This document shows, one piece after another, positions 8,950 to 17,923 of a DNA stretch of 64,000 nt. Under the pieces are notes generated by a model, which was given only the letters and a program-made list of their open reading frames with translations, was not told the origin of the DNA and did not search any database. Source of the DNA: Spirosoma oryzae (GTDB lineage: Bacteria; Bacteroidota; Bacteroidia; Cytophagales; Spirosomataceae); NCBI RefSeq assembly GCF_003002825.1, contig NZ_PVTE01000002.1, positions 310,001-374,000 on the forward strand, in the 5' to 3' direction. The position numbers were made by a program, and so were the translations under genes. Numbering within the stretch: the stretch's first letter is position 1; every line of letters starts with the position of its first letter.

Positions 8950-9037
8950 CGGTATTCGGTTTTCAGTACACGGTTTTCGGCAACCACACCGACATGCGCT
9001 TGGCTTACACCGTAAACCGTATACTGAAAACTGTAAA
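8950..9037. repeat. Intergenic palindromic repeat, family 2 (GGTTTACGGTTT words), copy 1
   Basis: The left half reads ATTCGGTTTTCAGTACACGG, the right half CCGTATACTGAAAACTG; they are imperfect reverse complements separated by about 30 bases. Related copies lie at 16951-17022 and 32932-33024. It fills the gap between purH and plsC. Confidence 0.75.
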
Positions 9038-9041
9038 CTGA

Positions 9042-10583
9042 CTAGTGTTTGAAATGCCGGACACCGGTGGTCACCATCGCCATATCGTGCTGATTGCAGT
9101 AGTCGATCGAATCCTGATCGCGGATGGAACCGCCGGGCTGAACAACGGCCGAAATACCAGCCTGACCGGCGATTTCAACGCAGTCGGGGAAGGGGAAGAA
9201 CGCGTCCGACGCCATAACCGACCCGGTCAGGTCGAAACCAAAGGCGTGGGCTTTTTCGATGGCCTGCCGCAGCGCATCGACGCGCGACGTCTGGCCAACG
9301 CCACTTGCCAGCAGTTGTCCCTCTTTCGCCAGCACGATCGTATTTGATTTCGTGTGCTTGCAGACTTTCAGGGCAAACTCCAGCGCCCGTACTTCGCTGT
9401 CGGTCGGTGCTTTCAGCGTTACGGTTTTGAACTGATCGCCTACTTCGGCCGTGTTGTCTTTGTCCTGTTCCAGTACGCCGTTCAGGATTGTCTTGAACAT
9501 AACCGTCGGCAGGGCAACCGGCTTGCGACGCAGTAAAATCCGGTTCTTTTTCGACTTCAGCAGGTCAAGAGCTTCGGGGGCGAAATCAGGAGCGATCAGG
9601 ATTTCCATGAACAGTTTGTTCAGTTCTTCCGCCGTCGCCAGATCAACCGTACCATTTGTGATTACCACGCCACCGAAGGCCGACACGGGATCGCAGGCCA
9701 GGGCGTTGAGGTAAGCCTCTTTCGCCGTAGCCGCCGTCGCGATACCGCAGGCATTGGTATGCTTGATGATGGCAAAAGTCGGCGTATCGCCAAACTCATC
9801 GATCAGCCCCACACAGGCATCCACGTCGACAAGGTTGTTGTACGACAGTTCTTTGCCGTGCAGCTTGTCGAACATAGCATCCAGATCACCGAAGAAACGG
9901 GCTTGCTGGTGCGGGTTTTCGCCGTACCGCAGGTGATTTTCGGGCAGTTGCTGGAAGTCGTGCACGTCGGTAGTCGCCGAATCGTCACCAGCCGGACTGC
10001 TCAGAAAATACTGCTGAATGGCCGTGTCGTAACCCGACGTTACACTGAACGCCTTTCCGGCGTATTCGCGCCGGTCGCTCAGGTCGGTACCCCCGTTTTT
10101 CTCGGTCAGCAGGCTGACCACCCCGTCGTACTGACTACGCGACGACACGATCAGGACGTCGTTGTAATTTTTAGCCGCAGCCCGGATCAGCGAAATACCG
10201 CCGATGTCGATTTTTTCGATGATGTCTTCATCCGACGCACCCGAGGCTACCGTTTCTTCAAACGGATAGAGATCGACTACGACGAGATCGATCGGCGGAA
10301 TACGATGCCGATCAGCCTGTGCGAGGTCTTCGGGCATGTTTCGCCGGTAGAGAATACCACCCATTACGGCCGGGTGCAGCGTTTTTACCCGCCCCCCGAA
10401 TATCGACGGGTAGCCGGTCAGGTCTTCAACGGCCGTGACCGGAATACCCAAATTTTCGATAAATGTCTGCGTACCGCCGGTCGAATAAAGTTTCACGTTG
10501 TGCTCGTGAAGCAGGCGGACGAGAGGTTCGAGACCGTCTTTGTAATAGACGGAAATCAGCGCGGAGGATATTGGAAGGGACAT
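9042..10583 (-). CDS. purH: Bifunctional AICAR transformylase / IMP cyclohydrolase
   Basis: Catalyses the last two steps of de novo IMP synthesis in the cytoplasm. The ATG at 10583 gives MSLPISSALISVYYKDGLEP, the usual PurH beginning; the upstream extension crosses the promoter. The N-terminal MGS-like cyclohydrolase domain (about residues 1-150) has STGGT, GGRVKTLHP and GILYRR. The larger C-terminal transformylase domain has LRYGENPHQ and the catalytic KHTNACG stretch. The end reads IAVVQPGGSIRDQD-like (here SAVVQPGGSIRDQDS) and VTTGVRHFKH, as in the family. 513 residues is the normal length. A -7 box at 10605-10612 indicates its own promoter. Confidence 0.97.
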   Translation of the reverse strand: MSLPISSALISVYYKDGLEPLVRLLHEHNVKLYSTGGTQTFIENLGIPVTAVEDLTGYPSIFGGRVKTLHPAVMGGILYRRNMPEDLAQADRHRIPPIDLVVVDLYPFEETVASGASDEDIIEKIDIGGISLIRAAAKNYNDVLIVSSRSQYDGVVSLLTEKNGGTDLSDRREYAGKAFSVTSGYDTAIQQYFLSSPAGDDSATTDVHDFQQLPENHLRYGENPHQQARFFGDLDAMFDKLHGKELSYNNLVDVDACVGLIDEFGDTPTFAIIKHTNACGIATAATAKEAYLNALACDPVSAFGGVVITNGTVDLATAEELNKLFMEILIAPDFAPEALDLLKSKKNRILLRRKPVALPTVMFKTILNGVLEQDKDNTAEVGDQFKTVTLKAPTDSEVRALEFALKVCKHTKSNTIVLAKEGQLLASGVGQTSRVDALRQAIEKAHAFGFDLTGSVMASDAFFPFPDCVEIAGQAGISAVVQPGGSIRDQDSIDYCNQHDMAMVTTGVRHFKH

Positions 10584-10604
10584 ACAGTACGATGAACGTA
10601 TCTG

Positions 10605-10612
10605 CAAAGATA
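10605..10612 (-). promoter_or_regulatory. -7 box of the purH promoter
   Basis: TATCTTTG on the minus strand, 21 bases before the purH ATG; a TTG lies about 24 bases further upstream. It fits the Bacteroidetes consensus. Confidence 0.55.
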
Positions 10613-10741
10613 GCCAAAGGTCGTAAACCCCCATCCCAACTCGTTTCTAAGCGGAAAGGACTTGCACCTGGATTTCGCTAATGCATCATACACGGGGCGG
10701 AGCCGGATTGTGGCGGCACCGACTAATTTCGGATAGCGTAT

Positions 10742-10749
10742 TACCTTTG
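10742..10749 (+). promoter_or_regulatory. -7 box upstream of the flippase gene
   Basis: TACCTTTG, 29 bases before the ATG at 10779. It supports the ATG over the TTG at 10761. Confidence 0.5.
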
Positions 10750-10778
10750 TCAGCCGGGCTTTGGGCCTGCATCCGTCT

Positions 10779-12344
10779 ATGAGTACCTTCAAAAAGCTGG
10801 CTGGCGACACCGCCCTGTACGGACTAAGCACGATTGTGCCCCGCATGATCAACTTCGCGCTCGTGCCGTTACAGACGTGGGTCTTCACGGAAGCCGGCGA
10901 ACTGGCGTCGAACGTCGTGCTGTACTCTTACGTCGCCCTGATGCTGGCGGTGTACACGTTTGGGCTCGAAACAGCCTTTTTCCGGGGTGCCGCCCGCGCG
11001 AAAGGCCCCGAAAACAAATCGATACGCGACGAGACCTTCAACAATACACTCAGTATTGTGCTGGTGATCACCGGCTTCTTCACAGCGCTGATTCTACTGC
11101 TGTCCAGACCTATTACCAGTTGGCTCGACTTTAAAGGGCAGGAACTGTCGATTACATGGTGTGCGCTACTGGTGGCTATTGACGCCATCATGTCGATCCC
11201 CTTCGCACGGTTACGAGTGGAGGGCCGTGCGCGGCAGTTTGTTACAGCTAAGATTATCAATGTAGTTGTGATGGTCGGGCTGAATTTCTTTTTCCTGCTG
11301 TTCTGCCGCGACGTATACATGGGTAAGTACCTGACCGGCCTGCAGCCCCTTATCCGACTGATTTATTACCCGGCCATCGGCCCCGGCTACATCTTCCTGG
11401 CCAACCTGCTGGCAAATCTATTATACGTGTACCTGCTACGCGACACGCTGCTAAATTTCAAGTTTCAGCTACGCCCGGATGCTGTCAAGCCGCTGCTGCT
11501 GTATTCGTTCCCCTTGATGCTAACCACGTTGGCGGGCCTGCTCAATACTCTAACCGACCGAATTGTACTGTCGCACCTACTCCCGGCGGGTTTCTACCCC
11601 GGCCTGACGACCAACGCTGCCGTAGGGGTATACGGTAACTGTTACAAGCTATCGGTCTTTATGGCGCTGGCGATTCAGTCGTTCAAATTTGCCGCTGACC
11701 CGTTTTTCTTCGCCCAGGCCGACGACAAGCAGGCTCCCGATCTGCTGGGGCGCGTGACGAAGTGGTTCGTTATTATCTGCGTGGTAATATGGGTGGGGGT
11801 CAGCCTGAACATCGACGTAATCGGGCAACTGATGCTGCGGTCACCTGTATACCGAACAGGTCTGGGTATTGTGCCGATTCTGCTGCTGGCCAACCTGTTT
11901 CTGGGCGTTTATTACAACATCTCGTTCTGGTTCAAGCTGAGCGACAAAACACGCTTCGGCACGCTGATTACAGTGATCGGATTGGCCGTAACGGTCGCCG
12001 GGAATATCCTGCTGATTCCCGTAATGGGCTACATGGGCTGCGCCATTGCGTTTCTGGCGTCCTGCATCGTGATGACCGTTGTCTGTTACCTGCTGGGCGA
12101 AAAATACTACCCTGTTCCCTACAACGTCGGCTCGGCGCTTGGCTACATCGCGGGTGCAGGCGCGCTCATCTGGGCGGCCGGGCTCATCAAAATCACCAGT
12201 TTCTGGATTGCCATTCCGTATCATCTGGTTCTGTTTGCGCTGTTCCTCGGCGTCATCGCTGTCGTCGAGCGCGATACTATTCAGGATGGCATCAACCGGT
12301 TCCGCCGTCGGGGGAAGAGCAGCCCGACGGCACCGGTGGTGTAG
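10779..12344 (+). CDS. Polysaccharide/lipid-linked oligosaccharide flippase (MOP superfamily, Wzx-like)
   Basis: Integral inner-membrane protein with about 12-14 hydrophobic helices, starting MSTFKKLAGDTALYGLSTIVPRMINF. This N-terminus and the alternating hydrophobic blocks are typical of Wzx/RfbX-type exporters in the MOP superfamily, which flip lipid-linked sugars to the periplasm. 521 residues fits. The C-terminus is a basic, proline-containing cytoplasmic tail (NRFRRRGKSSPTAP). There are no glycosyltransferase neighbours, so the carried glycan cannot be inferred; in Bacteroidetes such lone flippases are common. The longest frame starts at a TTG (10761), which I rejected in favour of the ATG. 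Confidence 0.85.
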   Translation: MSTFKKLAGDTALYGLSTIVPRMINFALVPLQTWVFTEAGELASNVVLYSYVALMLAVYTFGLETAFFRGAARAKGPENKSIRDETFNNTLSIVLVITGFFTALILLLSRPITSWLDFKGQELSITWCALLVAIDAIMSIPFARLRVEGRARQFVTAKIINVVVMVGLNFFFLLFCRDVYMGKYLTGLQPLIRLIYYPAIGPGYIFLANLLANLLYVYLLRDTLLNFKFQLRPDAVKPLLLYSFPLMLTTLAGLLNTLTDRIVLSHLLPAGFYPGLTTNAAVGVYGNCYKLSVFMALAIQSFKFAADPFFFAQADDKQAPDLLGRVTKWFVIICVVIWVGVSLNIDVIGQLMLRSPVYRTGLGIVPILLLANLFLGVYYNISFWFKLSDKTRFGTLITVIGLAVTVAGNILLIPVMGYMGCAIAFLASCIVMTVVCYLLGEKYYPVPYNVGSALGYIAGAGALIWAAGLIKITSFWIAIPYHLVLFALFLGVIAVVERDTIQDGINRFRRRGKSSPTAPVV

Positions 12345-12370
12345 GTTGTAGCCTGGCCCCTCCCCCCCGG

Positions 12371-12395
12371 CCCCTCTCCCAAAACAGGAGAGGGG
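12371..12395. terminator. GC-rich hairpin after the flippase gene
   Basis: CCCCTCTCC and GGAGAGGGG around a 7-nt loop, inside a C-rich stretch starting at 12357. It is a plausible end of the flippase transcript although there is no T-run. Confidence 0.4.
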
Positions 12396-12444
12396 TGACT
12401 CATCCGGGTACTCTTACCCGTTGTATTGGCTCTAGTGTCAGTAA

Positions 12445-12549
12445 TGTAGCCTGGACGTCTACGTCCGGGTGGGCGCGACAGCGGCCAACAAAGCGACTGC
12501 CTGAAACAGTTGTCCTGACGGGCACCCGGACGTGGACGTCCAGGCTACA
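12445..12549. repeat. Intergenic palindrome, family 5 (27-bp arms)
   Basis: Left arm 12445-12471 and right arm 12523-12549 are reverse complements with one mismatch in 27; the core is TGTAGCCTGGACGTC. The 51-base centre has no ORF. It lies between the convergent flippase and DUF4249 genes. Only one copy is in this window. Confidence 0.8.
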
Positions 12550-12621
12550 CAGTAAAGCTGACGGTTACCAGACCGGGAGCCACGCGGTGACCACCGTGGC
12601 GCGGCCGCTCTGGGTTACAAC

Positions 12622-13518
12622 CTACCGCAAATTTTCTTTTTTCACGACGGCTGATCGGGTGCGTATGGCTGATGCGGTGAAGAAGCCCGTAGCAGCACGG
12701 CCACCGTTGGCCATGTTGACGATGTTGGTGGGTAAATTGGCTGGGGGCGTTGCGAATAAGCCACCGTTGGTGAGTTGCGTCCGTAGCTGGCTCAGGAAAT
12801 CGAACGCTTCAGGTGTGATCGACTGCACCTCAACGCGTACTGAATCATTCATGCGGTACAGACTGTCGGGATTGATTGACTGGCGGATGGGTTGAATGAA
12901 CTGAAGCCCGTCAGTGTCGGCACTACCCCGGAAAGCGGCATCCTGTACCGTTACAATGTTGCGGGGTTTGTTTTGTAACACGCCATTCCAGAAAAAACGG
13001 ACACGGTAGTAATCACGAGCGCCGGGAAAATCACGCGCATAAAAGCTGGCCCGATACCCCATGGTACTGGAAATCGGATTGATTCGGGCTTCCCGAAATA
13101 CCAGCGAGTCGATGGCTGGTACCCGGTTCATGGTCGAACTGGCTATGTACGTGTCGCCCTGATAGGCAATGGTTAACTTATAGGTACGGCCGATACGCCC
13201 CATTGTATCGCGTTGGGCGGGTTGCCAGACGTAGTACCCATCATTATCAGGATCGGTGAATACATAGGTTCGGCCCGTATTATCGGCGACTGTCACGGTA
13301 GCACCTTTGGCGGCCGGTGTCGTTGCGCTGTCGAAATAAGGGGCTGTCAGGCTAAGTCGTACCGTCTGCGGACCAGGCTGGTCGGTGATCGTTCCGTCGA
13401 CAGACAGTTGTGTGGGTGACGTATCAAGCTTAGCATCGATGACGGTCTCGCAGGCCGTGTTCAGCCAGACTAACGTCAACAGTGCTCCTAGTAATCGGAA
13501 GTAAGATAGAGTAGTCAT
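12622..13518 (-). CDS. DUF4249 outer-membrane-associated lipoprotein
   Basis: 298 residues with a signal peptide and lipobox (LNTAC, Cys23). The mature N-terminus ETVIDAKLDTSPTQLSVDGTITDQPGPQTVRLS is characteristic of DUF4249, a Bacteroidetes family found beside TonB-dependent receptors. It begins 6 bases after the stop of the receptor gene, so the two are co-transcribed. By analogy with SusD-like partners it may help substrate capture by the receptor at the cell surface, but the ligand and biochemical role are unknown. The length is shorter than many DUF4249 proteins (about 350-400), with no sign of a frameshift. Confidence 0.88.
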   Translation of the reverse strand: MTTLSYFRLLGALLTLVWLNTACETVIDAKLDTSPTQLSVDGTITDQPGPQTVRLSLTAPYFDSATTPAAKGATVTVADNTGRTYVFTDPDNDGYYVWQPAQRDTMGRIGRTYKLTIAYQGDTYIASSTMNRVPAIDSLVFREARINPISSTMGYRASFYARDFPGARDYYRVRFFWNGVLQNKPRNIVTVQDAAFRGSADTDGLQFIQPIRQSINPDSLYRMNDSVRVEVQSITPEAFDFLSQLRTQLTNGGLFATPPANLPTNIVNMANGGRAATGFFTASAIRTRSAVVKKENLR

Positions 13519-13524
13519 GGCTGA

Positions 13525-15924
13525 TCAGAATTTGAAGTTGTACGTAACGGACGGGATGGCTGACGCAAATACGGAGTACCGAACCGCCTGGGTAATGCGG
13601 GGGTCGGTCGAGCTGGGCTGGAAGAATACAGAAAACGGATTTTTCCGGGCGTAGACGTTGTAGACTGAAAATACCCAGTTGTCGTCCTTGCGCTTGCCGG
13701 TTCGTTTGCGCCCCTGCAACGTAGCCGCCAGATCGAGTCGGTGATAAGGCGGAATGCGGTAGTTATTCCGTCCGTTGACAGTGTATGGCACGTAACCTTC
13801 GTACTCGAAACGGCTGGTTGGGAAGGTAGCGGGCGTTCCGCTGGCAAAGGTGAAGGTAGCCGAGAAATTCCAGCGGCTGCGACCGTCCGTACGACCCGGC
13901 GGATCGATCAGCAGCACCGACGTCAGCGTATGCCGCCGGTCGAAGCGAGTCGCGTACCAGTCGCCGTTGTTGATACCCGCTACCTGCCGTTCCGTCTTCG
14001 CCAGCGTGTAGCTGATCCAGCCGTTGACGACACCGGTATTCCGCTTGACGTAGAACTCGGCCCCGTAGGCACGGCCCCGTCCGCTAAGCAAGTCGCCTTC
14101 GAGGTACTGATTCAGAATCAGGCTGGCCCCGTCGATATAGTCGATCTGATTTTGCAGCCACTTGTAGTACACTTCGACCGACGCTTCGTAGGCCCGTCCC
14201 TGTGTACTGCTCTTTCCGAAATTACGGAAATACCCCCCGGCGATCTGATCCGCCAGTTGGGGTTTGACGTTGTTGGTCGATGGGGTCCAGACGTCGAGCG
14301 GAGTAGAAGCCGTCGTGTTGGAAATCAAGTGGATATACTGCGCCAGCCGGTTGTAGCTGAGCTTGACCGAACTGTTGTCGCCGAGGTCCAGCTTGGCCGC
14401 AAAACGCGGCTCCCAGTTACCGTAGGTCTGAATAGACTTCCCCCGGTCGTAGGTCTGCGTCGACACCAGCGCTTTTCGTTTACCAACCTCGCCGTCGTTG
14501 CTGAATGTGTACGCTTCGCCGGGCCCGATATAGGTAAACAGGGAATAACGCAGTCCATATTGCAGCTGTAACTGACGGGTTAACTGCTGTTCGTTGCCGA
14601 TGTATACGGCATTTTCCAGGGCGTAGCGACTGTTCAGGCCAAACGTCCGTTCAACGCCAGCGCTCGTCGCGGTAGCCAGACCAGGCTGGAAATCATGCAG
14701 AATCGATTGCCCGCCAAACGTAAGGGTACTGCGTCCCAGAAACAGCGAGAAGTCAGGCTTCAGGCTGTAATCAACAATGCGCGAGTTGGTACGGAAATAG
14801 TCCTGCGGATTCTTCCCGTTCAGGTCGGAGTTGAGTGCATAGTCGTAGTTGCTGTAGTAGGCCGTCGTGTTAAGAAACAGCTTGTCGCTGAAGACGTGGT
14901 TCCACCGGGCCGACAGCGTCGTGCTGCCCCAGTTGAAGCCGAAATCAGCCCCGAATACATCGCGCCCCAGGTAGCCCGACAAAAACACGGTGTTCTTGTC
15001 GTTGATGCGGTAATTGGCTTTCGCCGTCAGGTCGTAGAAATAAAATTTAGAACCGCGCAGGTCGCCCCGTAGAAAGGGTTGCGCCAGAATATCGGCATAC
15101 GATCGCCGGGCCGCGACGATAAACGATCCCTTATTTTTCAGAAACGGCCGTTCGTACGACAACCGACTAAAGATCAGACCGATACCGCCGTTCAACTCTC
15201 CTTTTTTCGCATTCCCTTCTTTCAGACGTACATCCAGAATCGACGCGATTCGTCCGCCATAGTTAGCCGGAATACCGCCTTTGATAAGCTTGACATCCTT
15301 CACCGCATCGGGATTGAACACGGAGAAAAAGCCAAACAGGTGCGACGAGTTATACACCGGTGCTTCGTCGAGCAAAACCAGGTTCTGATCGATACTACCA
15401 CCCCGGACGTTGAAACCCGTAGCGCCCTCCCCTACCGTACTGACCCCCGGCAGCAGTTGGATACTCCGAACCACGTCGACCTCACCAAGTAGGGCCGGAA
15501 TGCGCTTGATTGTCTGAACACCAATCCGGTTGACGCTCATCTCAACGCTTTTCACGTTGTCGTCTTCACGCTGCGTCGATACAGTCACTTCCTGAAGCTG
15601 ACGACCTTCCTGCGTTAGCTCCAGATCGAGTTTTACGTTCCGGTCGGTCAGTGTAACGGTTTGTGTCTGCCTGGTGTAGCCGACGTAGCTAACGACGAGA
15701 TTGTACGTGCCGGGCGGCATCGTTACGGCGTAGAATCCGTAATTGTTCGTCACGGCACCCGTACCCGTTTCTTTCACGTAAACCGATACGCCGATCAGGC
15801 CTTCGGCATTGGCCGCATCTTTTACGTAGCCACTGACGGTTAGTTTGTCCTGCGCAAAACCAGTATCAACGCTAACCAGCCAGCTCAGCAACACCAGCCA
15901 ATAAAGCAGTATATCTTTCTTCAT
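13525..15924 (-). CDS. TonB-dependent receptor with CarboxypepD_reg-like N-terminal domain
   Basis: Outer-membrane transporter driven by TonB. The ATG at 15924 gives a signal peptide (MKKDILLYWLVLLSWLVSVDTGFAQ); the longer frame adds 42 residues crossing the promoter. Residues about 27-110 form a carboxypeptidase-regulatory-like beta domain (VSGYVKDAANAEGLIGVSVYV). The plug follows, with VGEGATGFNVRGGSIDQNLVLLD and VFNPDAVKDVKLIKGG. The rest is a beta-barrel ending in an aromatic residue (VTYNFKF). 799 residues. It is the first gene of a two-gene operon with DUF4249. The cargo is unknown. Confidence 0.93.
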   Translation of the reverse strand: MKKDILLYWLVLLSWLVSVDTGFAQDKLTVSGYVKDAANAEGLIGVSVYVKETGTGAVTNNYGFYAVTMPPGTYNLVVSYVGYTRQTQTVTLTDRNVKLDLELTQEGRQLQEVTVSTQREDDNVKSVEMSVNRIGVQTIKRIPALLGEVDVVRSIQLLPGVSTVGEGATGFNVRGGSIDQNLVLLDEAPVYNSSHLFGFFSVFNPDAVKDVKLIKGGIPANYGGRIASILDVRLKEGNAKKGELNGGIGLIFSRLSYERPFLKNKGSFIVAARRSYADILAQPFLRGDLRGSKFYFYDLTAKANYRINDKNTVFLSGYLGRDVFGADFGFNWGSTTLSARWNHVFSDKLFLNTTAYYSNYDYALNSDLNGKNPQDYFRTNSRIVDYSLKPDFSLFLGRSTLTFGGQSILHDFQPGLATATSAGVERTFGLNSRYALENAVYIGNEQQLTRQLQLQYGLRYSLFTYIGPGEAYTFSNDGEVGKRKALVSTQTYDRGKSIQTYGNWEPRFAAKLDLGDNSSVKLSYNRLAQYIHLISNTTASTPLDVWTPSTNNVKPQLADQIAGGYFRNFGKSSTQGRAYEASVEVYYKWLQNQIDYIDGASLILNQYLEGDLLSGRGRAYGAEFYVKRNTGVVNGWISYTLAKTERQVAGINNGDWYATRFDRRHTLTSVLLIDPPGRTDGRSRWNFSATFTFASGTPATFPTSRFEYEGYVPYTVNGRNNYRIPPYHRLDLAATLQGRKRTGKRKDDNWVFSVYNVYARKNPFSVFFQPSSTDPRITQAVRYSVFASAIPSVTYNFKF

Positions 15925-15967
15925 AGTGAATTTGTCGTAGTGGGAGACCAGACGCCTTGTTTTCCCG

Positions 15968-15975
15968 CAAAAGTA
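15968..15975 (-). promoter_or_regulatory. -7 box of the TonB receptor operon
   Basis: TACTTTTG on the minus strand, 43 bases before the receptor ATG. No clear -33 element. Confidence 0.5.
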
Positions 15976-16092
15976 CGATCTGTAAAAAGGTGGGTCGTTT
16001 AAATTTGTTGAAACTCCGTTTTGCCGGGTTGAACGGTAAGCGAAAGCCAATGCGAAAGCCGTTTCTTTACACTAGCTTAACAACCATCGCCT

Positions 16093-16950
16093 ATGCGCCT
16101 TATTCTGCTCTTATTGGTTCTGTTTGCTGGCCGGGTCAACGCTCAGTCGATGCTGTGGGAAGTGTCGGGCAACGAGTTGAAACAGCCGTCTTACCTGTTC
16201 GGCACGTACCATATTTTGAAGGACAGCTACATCAGTAAAGCGCCAACCGTCCGGCAGGCATTCGATAAGTCAGCGGGCGTTGTCGTCGAAACGACAGTCG
16301 ATTCGGCCGCGATGCTGAGTATGGCCATGAAGGCCATGATGCCCGGTAAGAACCTGAAACAGTTGATCTCCCCCGCCGACTACGAACTGGTAGCGAACGA
16401 GTTCAAAAAAATGACGGGCTACGATCTGGCCATGTTTAGTATGATGAAGCCGATCATGACGGCAACGACGCTGAGCATGGCGTACACCGAGAAGGAATCC
16501 GACACGCTGAACCGCTTTACGGGTCAGCCGATCGATCTGTTTTTTGCCAGCGAAGGGCGTAAACTCAACAAGACCGTAACACCCCTGGAGACCATGGAAC
16601 AGCAGATGGGCTTCCTGTTCGACCACGACCCGGTCGAGAAACAGGCAACGGATCTGGTAACGATGGTTAAAGAGAAAGCGGGGATGCAGAAAGCTGCCGG
16701 TGACCTGACCAAACTCTACCTCAAAGGCGATCTGGATGGTTTGTACAAGCTGAGTCGGTCGTTCGAAGACAAATACGGCGATCTGTCCTTTCTGGTCACG
16801 GAGCGCAACCAGACCTGGATGAAACGGCTACCCGGCCTGATGGCCACCCGCCCAACGTTCATCGCCGTGGGCGCTCTTCACCTGGCCGGCCCCGACGGAC
16901 TTATAGCCCTCCTCCGCAAGCAAGGGTACCAGCTGAAGGCGGTGAAATGA
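16093..16950 (+). CDS. TraB/GumN family protein
   Basis: 285 residues with a signal peptide (MRLILLLLVLFAGRVNAQ). The mature protein starts SMLWEVSGNELKQPSYLFGTYHILKD, carrying the family GTxH motif, and ends with FIAVGALHLAGPDGLIALLRKQGY, the GxxHL motif. These conserved histidines suggest a metal-dependent hydrolase; the TraB/GumN superfamily includes Tiki-type metalloproteases, and the bacterial members are mostly uncharacterised. Location is probably periplasm or outer-membrane-attached. It is transcribed alone, divergently from the TonB receptor. Confidence 0.9.
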   Translation: MRLILLLLVLFAGRVNAQSMLWEVSGNELKQPSYLFGTYHILKDSYISKAPTVRQAFDKSAGVVVETTVDSAAMLSMAMKAMMPGKNLKQLISPADYELVANEFKKMTGYDLAMFSMMKPIMTATTLSMAYTEKESDTLNRFTGQPIDLFFASEGRKLNKTVTPLETMEQQMGFLFDHDPVEKQATDLVTMVKEKAGMQKAAGDLTKLYLKGDLDGLYKLSRSFEDKYGDLSFLVTERNQTWMKRLPGLMATRPTFIAVGALHLAGPDGLIALLRKQGYQLKAVK

Positions 16951-17022
16951 AGCGTTTACGGTATTTGGTTTACGGTTTCCAGCACATGACCGAAAACCGT
17001 AAACCAAATACTGAATACTATA
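16951..17022. repeat. Intergenic palindromic repeat, family 2, copy 2
   Basis: GTATTTGGTTTACGGTTT on the left, complementary to AAAACCGTAAACCAAATACT on the right, around a short centre. It separates the convergent TraB and PPK2 genes and could act as a bidirectional terminator. Confidence 0.8.
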
Positions 17023-17027
17023 AACAG

Positions 17028-17903
17028 CTATTCGTCCTGCTCCTTGATCAGCTTACGCTGTTCGCGGATGGTTTTCTCGTCTGTTTCGGGGAACGACGTT
17101 GGTAGTTCTTCGAGCAGTTCGGTCAGAATATTGGCGATGATGAGTTGCTGATTTTTGCGGTCGTCGCTGGGAATTACGTACCACGGATTTTCCTTCGTCG
17201 CCGTTGCATTGATCGTGTCCTCATAGGCCTTCATGTAGTCGTCCCAGAACTCACGCTCTTTCAGATCGCTGGGGCTTAGCTTCCACTGCTTTTCTACGTC
17301 GTCGAGTCGGGCCAGCAGTCGATTCCCCTGCTCCTGCCTGTCGACATGCAGATATAGTTTCACAATCGGAAATCCATTGCGAAACAGGTAATTTTCAAAG
17401 TGTACGATATCGCCAAAGCGCTGTTTCCAGAGCGTCTCGATGTCTTTCGGCATCAGGTTCTCCGGTATCGACTGCTTTGCCAGTCGGTCGGGGTGAACGC
17501 GCAGCGCCAGCACTTCTTCGTAATACGAGCGGTTGAAAACACCGATGTTGCCCCGCTCCGGCATTTCCTGCCAGAAGCGCCACAGAAAATCATGCTTTAG
17601 ATCGGTAGTTTCCGGTTTCTTAAAGGCAGCCATCCGAAACCGGGACGGATTTACCCCCTTGAACACCCGCCGGATACTGCTGTCTTTTCCCGCAGCGTCC
17701 ATCGCCTGAAATACAACCAGAAAGCCGTATTTTTCCTCGGCATGCATTCGGTTCTGCGCCTGATCCATACGAGCCGCCAGCGCATCGAGTTGTCGGTTCA
17801 GATCGTCGTCATCTGCATACAACGGGTCAATCAGCGTTGGTGTCTTGGCATACTTAAACGGGGTCGTATTGTCGAAACGAAACGACTTACTGGAAAAGGC
17901 CAT
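17028..17903 (-). CDS. Polyphosphate kinase 2 family protein (second of two tandem copies)
   Basis: PPK2 enzymes move phosphate between polyphosphate and nucleotides in the cytoplasm. 291 residues. Walker A lies in VFQAMDAAGKDSSIRRVFKGVNP (residues about 68-90), followed by HDFLWRFWQEMPERGNIGVFNRSYYEEVL with the Walker B region and lid, and a second basic stretch. Tyr-Tyr in FNRSYYEEV and DDRKNQQLIIANILTELL near the end are family features. It follows the neighbouring PPK2 gene by 20 bases and is clearly paralogous, with the same architecture but many substitutions. The subclass (ADP- or AMP-preferring) cannot be fixed by eye. Confidence 0.9.
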   Translation of the reverse strand: MAFSSKSFRFDNTTPFKYAKTPTLIDPLYADDDDLNRQLDALAARMDQAQNRMHAEEKYGFLVVFQAMDAAGKDSSIRRVFKGVNPSRFRMAAFKKPETTDLKHDFLWRFWQEMPERGNIGVFNRSYYEEVLALRVHPDRLAKQSIPENLMPKDIETLWKQRFGDIVHFENYLFRNGFPIVKLYLHVDRQEQGNRLLARLDDVEKQWKLSPSDLKEREFWDDYMKAYEDTINATATKENPWYVIPSDDRKNQQLIIANILTELLEELPTSFPETDEKTIREQRKLIKEQDE

Positions 17904-17923
17904 ACTTCTTTATGTTGAGGGAG

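Noticed and set aside
9759-10595. 278-residue plus-strand frame
   Set aside because: Antisense to purH over its full length.
11762-12895. 377-residue plus-strand frame
   Set aside because: Overlaps the flippase in another frame and runs through a palindrome into the antisense of DUF4249; no coherent composition.
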